Assembly (NCBI GenBank): GCA_001898485.1
Contig: MKTY01000014.1
Location: 1-64,000 of the forward strand
Source of the DNA: Sphingobacteriales bacterium 46-32
GTDB lineage: Bacteria > Bacteroidota > Bacteroidia > Chitinophagales > Chitinophagaceae
Direction of reading: 5' to 3'
DNA: 64,000 bases
In this document: one piece after another, positions 18,274-26,700 of the stretch
Layout of the letters: each line of letters begins with the position of its first letter
Numbering within the stretch: the first letter of the stretch is position 1
Notes under the pieces: model-generated
The model's input: only the letters and a program-made list of their open reading frames with translations
Database searches by the model: none
Told to the model about the DNA's origin: nothing
Translations under genes and position numbers: made by a program

Positions 18274-19593
18274 ATGAAGTATAAGTTTACGATAGGATTG
18301 ATTGGGCTGATTATGTCAGTGTCATTGCGTGCGCAGACCCAGCCAGACTGGAATCAGCGGCTGGGCTGGAGTGTGGATGCCCTGTCGCGCGTCATGATGC
18401 ATGATGTAGTGAATCCGCCTGCGGCGGCACGCTACTATGCCTATTGCTTACTCGGCGCCTGGCAGTATGCAGCCGGAGCCGATGCGGCCATACCGGATCC
18501 GAAGATGGTATTGCGCACGACAATAGGTAAAAAAACCGGAGGGAATGATTATCGGGTGACGGCTCTGTTTTCTATCCTGGAACTCGGTAAAATGATGCTG
18601 CCATCGGGTTATATGCTCGATACGGAGCTCGATAAATTTACCGCCGATCTGAAACAGGATGGAATGGATACTGCCCGCATCGGAAGATGCCGGAGAGAAG
18701 CAAAGGCTACAGCGCGTGAAGTAGTGGCCTGGTCCAGAACCGATCGCTATAATCAGCTGAGTGCAAAACTGCGGTATACACCCAAAAAAGGCGAAGGATA
18801 CTGGTATCCCACACCACCGGCTTATATGGAAGCGGTAGAACCCAACTGGCGTACGGTACGGCCGATGCTCATGGATACCTGCAACCAGTTTAGCCCTTTG
18901 CCCTGTGTAGCGTTCGATAAAGATAGCAGCAGTGCATTTATGCAGCTGGCTCGTGAGGTATATGATTATTCGCATAAGGCAACCGGTGACGAATTGGCCA
19001 GTGCCGCATTCTGGGATTGTAATCCCTTTGCCGTATCTACCGCCGGCCACCTGGCCATCGGCTTTAAAAAAATCAGCCCCGGCGGACACTGGATGGCCAT
19101 TGCCGGTATTGCCTGTCAGCAGGCCCGGCTGGAGTTTTCACAATCAGTACTCGTGCAGGCTGTACTGGGATTGACATTAATGGATGCCTTTATCAGTTGC
19201 TGGGATGAGAAATACAGCAGTAACCGGATCAGACCCGAGACGGTTATCAATCGGTATATTGATCCTAAATGGCAGCCGTTGTTGCAGACGCCACCATTTC
19301 CCGAATATACAAGCGGCCATAGCGTAGTTTCTGCGGCCTCCGCAGAAGTGCTCACCTATTTCCTGGGCGATCAGTTTGCCTACCGCGACAGTTCGGAGCA
19401 TCTTTTCGGATTGCCCACCCGGGCCTTTACTTCCTTTCGGGCTGCTGCTGGCGAAGCAGCCGTTTCTCGTATTATCGGCGGCATACATTTCAGGGATGCA
19501 GTGGATAATGGCGTGTTGCAGGGGCGCGCCCTGGGCGAGTTTATAGTGAGTAAGATCAGGGGTTTGCGCGTGCCGGCATTCGTACAAAAGTGA
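18274..19593 (+). CDS. Exported vanadium-dependent haloperoxidase / PAP2-superfamily protein
   Basis: This 439-residue protein has a signal peptide (IGLIGLIMSVSLRAQ) and the vanadate/phosphate-binding triad of the PAP2/vanadium haloperoxidase superfamily. The motifs are KYSSNRIRP (K313, R320), TSGH (S347-H349) and SRIIGGIHF (R399, H405). It may be a true haloperoxidase or a phosphatase; the fold cannot distinguish these by eye. It follows the CRTAC1-like gene by 3 bases, a pairing I recall from other Bacteroidota. Periplasmic or secreted action is expected. The gene converges on the DUF418 gene with a 57-base gap. Confidence 0.88.
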   Translation: MKYKFTIGLIGLIMSVSLRAQTQPDWNQRLGWSVDALSRVMMHDVVNPPAAARYYAYCLLGAWQYAAGADAAIPDPKMVLRTTIGKKTGGNDYRVTALFSILELGKMMLPSGYMLDTELDKFTADLKQDGMDTARIGRCRREAKATAREVVAWSRTDRYNQLSAKLRYTPKKGEGYWYPTPPAYMEAVEPNWRTVRPMLMDTCNQFSPLPCVAFDKDSSSAFMQLAREVYDYSHKATGDELASAAFWDCNPFAVSTAGHLAIGFKKISPGGHWMAIAGIACQQARLEFSQSVLVQAVLGLTLMDAFISCWDEKYSSNRIRPETVINRYIDPKWQPLLQTPPFPEYTSGHSVVSAASAEVLTYFLGDQFAYRDSSEHLFGLPTRAFTSFRAAAGEAAVSRIIGGIHFRDAVDNGVLQGRALGEFIVSKIRGLRVPAFVQK

Positions 19594-19650
19594 CAATGTA
19601 AGCAATCAGGATAAGACATGCTGCAGTAGCGGGCAGGCCGCACCAGGGAC

Positions 19651-20898
19651 TTAACGTATTAGTAGCCGTTTTTTAATCGGCAATCTTCGTCCATATGTCA
19701 GCATCCGCCAAATCCACTCCAGTGGGCCATAGCTGAAATGCCTGAACCACCAGTTGCTATAGATTACCTGCAGCATAAAAATAGCGATGGCTACCGGCAG
19801 GAAAATAGCAGGCCCCACCCGTGTACCCAGACCAAACCCGATTCCATAATAGATCGTGATGCCCAGCAGCGTTTGCATGATGTAATTGGTAAGTGCCATG
19901 CGGCCCGCGGGTTTAATGGACTGAAGAAAAGCACTGTCACGCCTGTTCATATACCACAAAACAATAGTGGTTGTATAAGCCAGGCTGAGGGGTACTACGT
20001 TCAGCGCATAACTCAACGTATCAAATAACCCCATTGCTGCCGGCAATGCCTTGTGATCAAATTCAAACCAGGCATGTGCCACACCGGCAGGTAGGCCCAC
20101 TGCAAATCCCCAGCGTTGTATTTTTCTGAACAAAGGCCGGCAGGCTTCCAGGTTTGTGTACATTTCTTTGCGACCTGCATACAGACCCAGGATAAACATG
20201 CCCAGTACTTTTGGCAGCCGGTTGCTGTCGAGCCGCAACTGCCAGCTCCACCACGTGCCCGACCTGCTCCAGGTAAGCAGATCGCTGTAGCTGCGGTGCT
20301 GCATGAGCCAGCTGTCGAGATTGTCTTCTGTAATACCCCCTTTTTTATCCGTTGCCAGGGCCTGCAGCAGAAAAGGGCGGCTGATGTTCCATCTGCCACC
20401 CGTTATTACTTTCAGCAGGTCAAACAGCAGTGGTGAAAGCAGGAGTGCTGTGGTCAGCATCAGCAGGGTTTTGTCGGAGCAGTTGCGGAATAAGGGCAGC
20501 AGCATACCCGTGAGTGCATAAAACAGTAGGATATCTCCGTCCCAGAGCAGCAGGCTGTGGCATAAGCCAAACAGCAGTAGTATGATGAGTCGACGATAAA
20601 AAATTGCCAGGCCATTGCGGCCTGTTTTTTTATTGCGCAGGAAAATGATGGAGAAGCCAATGCCAAATAAGAGAGAAAAAAGGGAATAAAATTTTCCATC
20701 TATAAAAGCAAAATGAAACCAGCTGAGCCAGCGGTCTGCTGTAGCTGTTGGCATAGCCTGCATGGTGGCCGGCTTTTGAAAAATATACAGCGAAAAATAA
20801 CCCGCATTGGCCATACAGATACCCAGCAGTGCAAAGGCTCTGAGAATGTCCAGTATATCGGCGCGTTCTTCTTGCTGCAGGGGAGCGGCTTGGGGCAT
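19651..20898 (-). CDS. DUF418 family integral membrane protein
   Basis: This 415-residue protein begins with the pattern of DUF418/YeiB-like proteins (ILDILRAFALLGICMANAGY). It has about eight to ten hydrophobic spans and a C-terminal block with MALTNYIMQTLLGITIYYGI and GPLEWIWRMLTYGR, both typical of DUF418. The biochemical role of the family is not established; a transport or acyltransferase-like role has been suggested from topology. It is monocistronic as far as can be seen. Confidence 0.88.
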   Translation of the reverse strand: MPQAAPLQQEERADILDILRAFALLGICMANAGYFSLYIFQKPATMQAMPTATADRWLSWFHFAFIDGKFYSLFSLLFGIGFSIIFLRNKKTGRNGLAIFYRRLIILLLFGLCHSLLLWDGDILLFYALTGMLLPLFRNCSDKTLLMLTTALLLSPLLFDLLKVITGGRWNISRPFLLQALATDKKGGITEDNLDSWLMQHRSYSDLLTWSRSGTWWSWQLRLDSNRLPKVLGMFILGLYAGRKEMYTNLEACRPLFRKIQRWGFAVGLPAGVAHAWFEFDHKALPAAMGLFDTLSYALNVVPLSLAYTTTIVLWYMNRRDSAFLQSIKPAGRMALTNYIMQTLLGITIYYGIGFGLGTRVGPAIFLPVAIAIFMLQVIYSNWWFRHFSYGPLEWIWRMLTYGRRLPIKKRLLIR

Positions 20899-21023
20899 GT
20901 GTTGGTTTGTATAGCTTTAAAGATATCCGGCTGCTTTCATGTATACAATAGCCTAAATGGGTGATGCTTTATTAAGTGCTTGATTTTATGGTTATTAGAT
21001 TCTTTTGATGTGCAAAGCAACCA

Positions 21024-21062
21024 GTTTTGGCCGGATATAATCATTTTATATGTGGCCAAAAC
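21024..21062. promoter_or_regulatory. 39-bp nested palindrome, copy 1, upstream of AAA ATPase
   Basis: GTTTTGGCC (21024-21032) pairs with GGCCAAAAC (21054-21062). Inside, ATATAA (21035-21040) pairs with TTATAT (21046-21051). A second copy follows at 21080-21116. Position and symmetry suggest operator sites for a dimeric or tetrameric regulator, perhaps autoregulatory. Confidence 0.65.
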
Positions 21063-21079
21063 CTTATTTTTTTTCCTGA

Positions 21080-21116
21080 TTTTGGCCTTATATAATAACT
21101 TTATAAGCGGCCAAAA
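21080..21116. promoter_or_regulatory. 37-bp nested palindrome, copy 2, upstream of AAA ATPase
   Basis: TTTTGGCC (21080-21087) pairs with GGCCAAAA (21109-21116). CTTATA (21087-21092) can pair with TATAAG (21102-21107). Copy 2 lies 55-56 bases downstream of copy 1 and ends 29 bases before the ATG at 21146. Confidence 0.65.
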
Positions 21117-21145
21117 CTATTAATTGACTATTGCAAATACTGTAT

Positions 21146-22585
21146 ATGGAGCAGATCACAGGCAGAAAAGAGGAGATTGCCTTGCTGGAGGAGATGGTAA
21201 AGAGTAAGGATGCAGGCCTCGTAGCTGTATATGGCCGAAGGCGAGTTGGGAAGACTTTTCTCATCCGCACCTACTTTCAGGATCGTATGGCATTTGAACT
21301 CACGGGCATGTATGGTGCCAGCATGAAAGATCAGTTACTGCAGTTTAGCAAGGCCATGCAGCGTGCAATGGGGTCGCAGCTGGAGATAAAGCCGCCGGCT
21401 ACCTGGGTGGAAGCATTTCACGCATTGGAAAAATATCTCGAAGGCAAAAAGAAGAATAAGAAATGGGTGGTATTCCTGGATGAGTTTCCCTGGCTCGATG
21501 GCCGGAAGTCGGGTTTTCTCTCAGCCTTTGAGCATTTCTGGAATACATGGGCCAGCCGGCAGTCCTGGCTGCTCATCGTTATCTGCGGATCGGCCGCTTC
21601 GTGGATGATAAGTCATGTCGTTAACAACAAGGGCGGACTTCATAACCGCATTACACAAAAGATCCGGTTACTGCCTTTCACTCTTGCCGAAACGGAGGCT
21701 TATCTCAAAAGCCAGGGCAGTAAACTCGATCGCTATCAGGTGCTGCAGATTTATATGGCGCTGGGTGGCATACCGCAGTATCTCAAAAATGTAGGGAAGG
21801 GTAGCAGTGCCATGCAGGTCATTCAAAAGATATGTTTTACCAAAGACGGACTGCTCACCGGTGAGTTTAATAACCTGTACGATTCCCTTTTCGAAATGGC
21901 CGACAATCATATAAAAGCAGTCAAAGCGCTGGCCGCTGCACCCGGGGGACTCACGCGGCAGGAGATAATCGATACCTGCGGACTCAGCTCCGGTGGCCGC
22001 ACAACGCTCATGCTAACTGAGCTGGAAGAGTCCGGGTTTATCCGGTCGGCCATTCCCTTCGGTAAAAACAGTAAGGATGTGATCTACCGGCTCATCGATG
22101 AGTTTTCTATTTTTTACCTCCGGTTTATAGAGAAACTAAAGACGCCGGGCAAAGATGCCTGGATGAAACTGACTGCCGGAGCTACCTATAAAATCTGGTG
22201 CGGAATGGCTTTTGAAGCCGTTTGCCTGAAACATATCGATCAGTTGAAAGAGGGGCTGGGTATACAAACAGTGGAGACCGTAGAAAATGCCTGGCGCCAT
22301 GTGCCGGCAAAAGACCGGGCGGAGAGCGGCGCCCAGATCGACCTGCTCATCGACCGGCAGGACCGGTGTATCAGCATTTGTGAAATGAAATTCAGTACCG
22401 GCCCGTTTGTGATCGATAAGTCCTATGCAGCCAGCCTGCAGCAGAAAATGGATGTTTTCCGGCAGGTGACCCGCACCCGCAAGACCCTGTTTCTAACCAT
22501 GGTCACCACCTATGGCCTAAAAGAAAATAATTATTCGGCCAGCCTGGTGCAGCGAAGCCTCACCATGGATGTATTGTTTGCCTGA
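21146..22585 (+). CDS. Archaeal-type AAA ATPase with DUF234-like C-terminal domain
   Basis: This protein of 479 residues (from the ATG at 21146; a TTG at 21131 is in frame) has a P-loop (VYGRRRVGKTFLIRTYF, Walker A near residue 30) and a Walker B-like VVFLDEFPWL. A winged-helix-like middle part follows (LTRQEIIDTCGLSSGGRTT), then a DUF234-type C-terminus of restriction-endonuclease-like aspect (GAQIDLLIDR...CEMKFS resembles D...ExK). This family is abundant in archaea and Bacteroidota and its function is poorly known; mobile or conflict-related roles have been proposed. The two palindromes directly upstream are a distinctive feature of this locus. Confidence 0.88.
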   Translation: MEQITGRKEEIALLEEMVKSKDAGLVAVYGRRRVGKTFLIRTYFQDRMAFELTGMYGASMKDQLLQFSKAMQRAMGSQLEIKPPATWVEAFHALEKYLEGKKKNKKWVVFLDEFPWLDGRKSGFLSAFEHFWNTWASRQSWLLIVICGSAASWMISHVVNNKGGLHNRITQKIRLLPFTLAETEAYLKSQGSKLDRYQVLQIYMALGGIPQYLKNVGKGSSAMQVIQKICFTKDGLLTGEFNNLYDSLFEMADNHIKAVKALAAAPGGLTRQEIIDTCGLSSGGRTTLMLTELEESGFIRSAIPFGKNSKDVIYRLIDEFSIFYLRFIEKLKTPGKDAWMKLTAGATYKIWCGMAFEAVCLKHIDQLKEGLGIQTVETVENAWRHVPAKDRAESGAQIDLLIDRQDRCISICEMKFSTGPFVIDKSYAASLQQKMDVFRQVTRTRKTLFLTMVTTYGLKENNYSASLVQRSLTMDVLFA

Positions 22586-22683
22586 CTGTGGCACCTCCCG
22601 CAACCCGTTTGTAATGAAGAAGTCGGGTAGCAGAAATGCCTGCCGCAGATCAAAGATTTTCTTCAATTTTTTTTGCAAAAGTT

Positions 22684-22715
22684 TTGTTTTGAATACCCGG
22701 GAACCCCTATCTTTG
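22684..22715 (+). promoter_or_regulatory. Promoter of tRNA-Asp
   Basis: TATCTTTG at 22708-22715 matches the Bacteroidota -7 box, with a TTG at 22684-22686 upstream (21-base spacing). The tRNA begins about 45 bases later, as expected for a processed 5' leader. Confidence 0.55.
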
Positions 22716-22760
22716 CCGTCCCTTAACGGGGATGCCCGAGGTTCTCCTCAGCATTTATAA

Positions 22761-22834
22761 GGATCGGTAGTTCAGTCGGTTAGAATGCCGCCCTGTCACG
22801 GCGGAGGTCGCGGGTTCGAGTCCCGTCCGGTCCG
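22761..22834 (+). tRNA. tRNA-Asp (anticodon GTC)
   Basis: A full cloverleaf can be folded. The acceptor stem is GGATCGG/CCGGTCC with one T-G pair, and the anticodon stem CCGCC/GGCGG holds the loop CTGTCAC with anticodon GTC at 22795-22797. The T arm carries GGTTCGAGTCC and the discriminator base is G. CCA is not encoded. The 3' end of this gene is duplicated about 5 kb downstream at 27763, marking it as a probable integration target. Confidence 0.97.
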
Positions 22835-22962
22835 CAGAAGCCCAGCAGCAATGCTGGGTTTTTTGTTTTGGGGGGCTTGGAGTATGAGGTTGTTTTGGCG
22901 GTGGTGGGTTCGATCCCGAAACTTCGGGACTGATACTTCGGTCCCGAAATTTCGGGATGGTC
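22829..22962. repeat. tRNA-3'-end repeat unit, left copy
   Basis: This unit starts inside the tRNA acceptor stem (GGTCCGCAG), runs through the terminator, then GGGCTTGGAGTATGAGGTTG, a degenerate T-arm-like piece (GGGTTCGATCCCG), and ends in CCCGAA..TTCGGG palindromes. It aligns with the three tandem units at 27769-28148, although it lacks the CACGGCGGAGG stretch that they carry. Confidence 0.75.
22841..22868 (+). terminator. Rho-independent terminator of tRNA-Asp
   Basis: CCCAGCA (22841-22847) and TGCTGGG (22852-22858) form a perfect 7-bp stem with a 4-base loop, followed by TTTTTTGTTTT. The same hairpin recurs in each of the three repeat units at 27769-28148. Confidence 0.9.
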
Positions 22963-23042
22963 GGAGAAATGTTTTATCCTTTTCTTATCTGTGTGGATAA
23001 GGGCGCCTACGTAAGCCCCTCTTGCTGCATGAGTAACTGTGT

Positions 23043-23099
23043 TTTCATCTGATGAAATGACTGTTGATTGGAACAGATGCTTCGTTGCAAACGAAGCAT
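23043..23099. other. Two perfect palindromes at the left side of the island
   Basis: TTTCATC-T-GATGAAA (23043-23057) and ATGCTTCGTT-GCA-AACGAAGCAT (23077-23099, a 10-bp perfect stem) lie between the left tRNA repeat and the broken nuclease gene. They could be remnants of an element end or transcription signals. No T run follows the second. Confidence 0.55.
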
Positions 23100-23125
23100 A
23101 ACAGGTTTATTTTTATTTAGAATAA

Positions 23126-23772
23126 AGATACTACGAAGGACAGGGGCAGTTCATTGATAAAGTCTTTGAGAATTTAGTAAAAGCTATCGAAATAGAGTTG
23201 GGATACCACAATGAAATCAGGCAACACTTTGATATTCCTAACGAGTTAAAGGAAATTGTTAAACAGTTCCTAGCTCAGAAGCAAGCAAGAGTTTCCAGCA
23301 CTAAGTTACTTAGCCTCCTGCTGGAAGATAAACTGGATGATTTTTGTCGTGATCTTTCAGAATTAGTTCTTAGCCTTTTCAGCTTCCATGATATAGGTGG
23401 GCAGGAACCAGAAAAAGTGTATCACGCTTTTTATTAGGAACATTTACCGGGTTTAAGGAATTCTATCGTATTGAATCTAATAAAGAAGCTGGAGCTGGAC
23501 GATTTGATATTATGTTGATCCCCTACACTCTTGAGTACAGTGGCATCATAATAGAAGTTAAACGATCATCGACCGATAAAATAGAAACGATAGCCGCCCT
23601 TCTCGATGAAGCATTGAATCAAATAGTTGCCAACAGGTATGCTATTGAATTAAAAACCAGAGGGCATGGTCAATACATTGGCATCGCAGCTGTATTTCAC
23701 GGAAAGAAATTATGGCTCAAGTATCAACGTTATTCAACTTTGGAGCCTTTTGAGTTAAAAGGCCTTGAGTAA
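23126..23772 (+). pseudogene. Broken AAA-ATPase-like/PD-(D/E)XK nuclease-family gene, C-terminal part only
   Basis: The readable protein lacks the N-terminal AAA-ATPase-like part usual for this Bacteroidota family. It starts in frame at about 23126 and runs to HDIGGQEPEKVYHAF, where it meets a stop at 23434. Adding one T to the five-T run at 23428-23432 restores LLGTFTGFKEFYRIESN and the rest (IIIEVKRS, the nuclease ExK-like strand) to a stop at 23770-23772. So it is 5'-truncated and carries a one-base deletion. Intact relatives are common in mobile or conflict-related contexts. Its last 18 bases overlap the 3' end of the large leftward gene. Confidence 0.75.
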
Positions 23773-26700
23773 TTGAAAGAAGTCTTCTTTGAATATGGGT
23801 AACAGGCTAAACTCATTTTCGACTGCCAATACCAGCATCCTTTTAAATTCTTCAAAATCGTTTCGATTTGAAACATCGTTCAGTATATAGAGAATCGTTT
23901 GATTGCGGCTAATTGCCAGTCCTGCTTCCAGGTACAATTTTTTTAGAAATTGTGCCAGCCGCAAAGAAGAGAATTCTGGCTTCATTACAATCAAGCCTTT
24001 CACAGCAACAATAAAGGGTTTGGTCAATTTAAACCCACTTGCATCAAAACATTGCCATAGTTGTTCCGCTGAAACAGGAACAAATATATAGTTAGACAGG
24101 ATTATCTGTAACCTGAATAGATCAAATTGCTCATGTGTGATTTTACCCTGTCCGGCAATATAATGTACGAGTTGATACGTTGAAAAAGGAGCCTGCCTGT
24201 TGCTAGAACGCAGGAGATTCTTAAAATTATCATCATCTGAAATGACAACAGCATTGTGCTCTTCGGCCAATAATAAACAATCATAAAAGCAAGTGCCGAG
24301 TATATCAGACATTCGTTCTCTTTCTTCTCTTCTTACTTCTAGCAACTTGCTTGGGGTTATGATACTGGCATTCGCCTTGCACCATGCAATGACCTTTTCA
24401 AGGATTTCCCGGTGACGTTGTATTGTCTCTGCGGAAATGTTGTTACCAACCATCTGGCCTTCCTCATATCTTACAGTAAAAATTCCATCCTTTGAACCAC
24501 GCTCCAACTCTTCAGAACATTCCTTTAACTCATCGATTGTAGATTGGCTAACAAGACACTTATTGGTGAGAAAAGTAAAGTAATTTGTATCCTTAGAAAT
24601 AAAGAACATCGACAACAGGGAAGTGAGGTCAAGTACGACTGGCTTGTTACCTTGTATGGCCTCGTGTGCTGCCGGGTACTCATCCTTGGAAAAACTATAG
24701 ATGAAAACTTCTGAGGAGCTCAACAAATTAAACCACTGAATTACTGCATTCCGCTTGAAAAGCCTGGCAACAACTCCAATAGTAACTTTACGCTGATTAT
24801 AGAGTTGGTAGATTTGCTTATCAACATCGTTGCGTTCTTGTGTAGACTCCCTGATAAATTGTTCCAGTTGATCCCCTGGTTGTCCCGGATCTGCATGAAA
24901 AACCCCGACATTTTGCTCACCAGCGAAACGGGTCTCAAAAAATCGCATACTTTCCTGAAAAGCGTGCGTATATAACTCAAGTATTGCTGTAATTGTAATT
25001 GCAGTGGAAAAACCGTAGCCCTTTTCTATAGTTATTTTTTGCCCTTTTTTCTTGCCGATCAATTGTAGGGCAAAAGGACTGTGCGGCTTAATGACATTTT
25101 CTCCTTTTGCATTCTTTTCCGTTATGATGAATGTTTTCTCTTCCTCCGTTTCCGTTTTGAAAATTACAGCACAATCACTTCTTACAATATCCGGAAATAG
25201 ATCATTCTCTTCTTTTTCAGCCGCAATGCAAACCTGTGTATATTTTAGATGCGCTGCGCTATTATCAAAAAACCTTGTGCGGATATCAAACGCTATACTT
25301 AAGGCTTTGTCTACTTCTCCTGCATTCACCAAAATTCCTGCAATTCCGAAAGACTCTACCATGGACAAATGTTCGAAATTGGACACCTGTAACGCAAAAT
25401 GCTTGGCATTTTCCCAATCCCTGTTAAAGGAATATAGTTTTGCAAGCCGGTAACTAAAGACGTCCTTCACACGACCATGCGTTGAACCCAGAAATGGCCT
25501 GATTATGGCAATTGCTTTATCAAATTGCCTTGTTTCCTGATGAATAGTACTGATAATTTCTACCAGGTAAACATGACCAGGATTTTGAAGCAACAAATTC
25601 TCTGCTATAGCCAGCGCGGCCTGAAGGTCACCGTATTGGAAATAGGCATGAATTAACCCGCGGGAAAATGTATTTAATCGGTTTTTATCTGCAAGCCTTT
25701 CAAACAATGGTATTGCCTTTTCATACTCTTCCAAATCCATATACCCTGATGCCAATTCATAGATTTCGTTATTACGGGTAGATTCTGCAAGGAGGGTTTG
25801 TGCTTTATTATAAAAACTCAGGGCTTTCTGTTTATCATCCATCTTTGTCCAGAGATAGCCTGACAACAGGTGCGTGGTTATTAACTCAGGGAATTTTTGT
25901 AACAGCTTCTCACACCACGGCATTGCTTCCTGCGGTGAATTATTTTCATAGCATGTTGCAATTATCACAGTAACTATTTCAATATATCTCTTTTCTTTAC
26001 TTTCATCTAATTCATTAATCAATAATCCAAGCCCATCTTTGAATCTGCCTTGCAAGCAAAGTAGCCTTGCTTTAAAGGTTTGCATCTCGAATAATTCTTC
26101 CTCACTTAGTGGTTTAAAAATTCCCGGATTTTCCAATAATTGCTCAGCCATTGATAGATTGCCTACCTGCATATACATCATCAGCAGATTTTTAAAAGGC
26201 AGGAATTCCCTGGAAATATCAAATGCTTTTTGAAAATCCAGAACAGCCTGATTGTTTTGTCTTGTCAGTTTGTTTATCACTCCAAGGTTAAGGATAATGT
26301 ACCATTTGAAGGATGCCATTTCTGTTTTACCGATGACATTCCATGCCTCCGTTAAAAGGGTTTTTGCTTCTTCCAGGGCCTGTAATTCATCATCAGAAAA
26401 ATGATTGTACATGAACTTGAATGGGTCAACAATATCTTGCAGGATACGGGTTGCTATCAATGCACGACTATCTGCCTTCTTTTCAGGGACTTCTTCTTGT
26501 TTTTCAAGCGTCGCTTTCAATAGATCAATGCCTTCCTTTTTTCTTCCTTCTTCAATCATTATTCCGCCGATACTGAATAAAACAGGTACGGAATCGGCTA
26601 CGGCTGCGGGTATTTCTTTCAGTAATTTATCAGTGTTTTTTGATTTGCTATGTCGCTCTATATATGCCACCCAAAGATTAATATTATCTGATCCTTCGTT

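Noticed and set aside
22785-23000. 71-codon ORF starting inside tRNA-Asp
   Set aside because: It overlaps the tRNA, its terminator and the repeat unit; the frame is open by chance.
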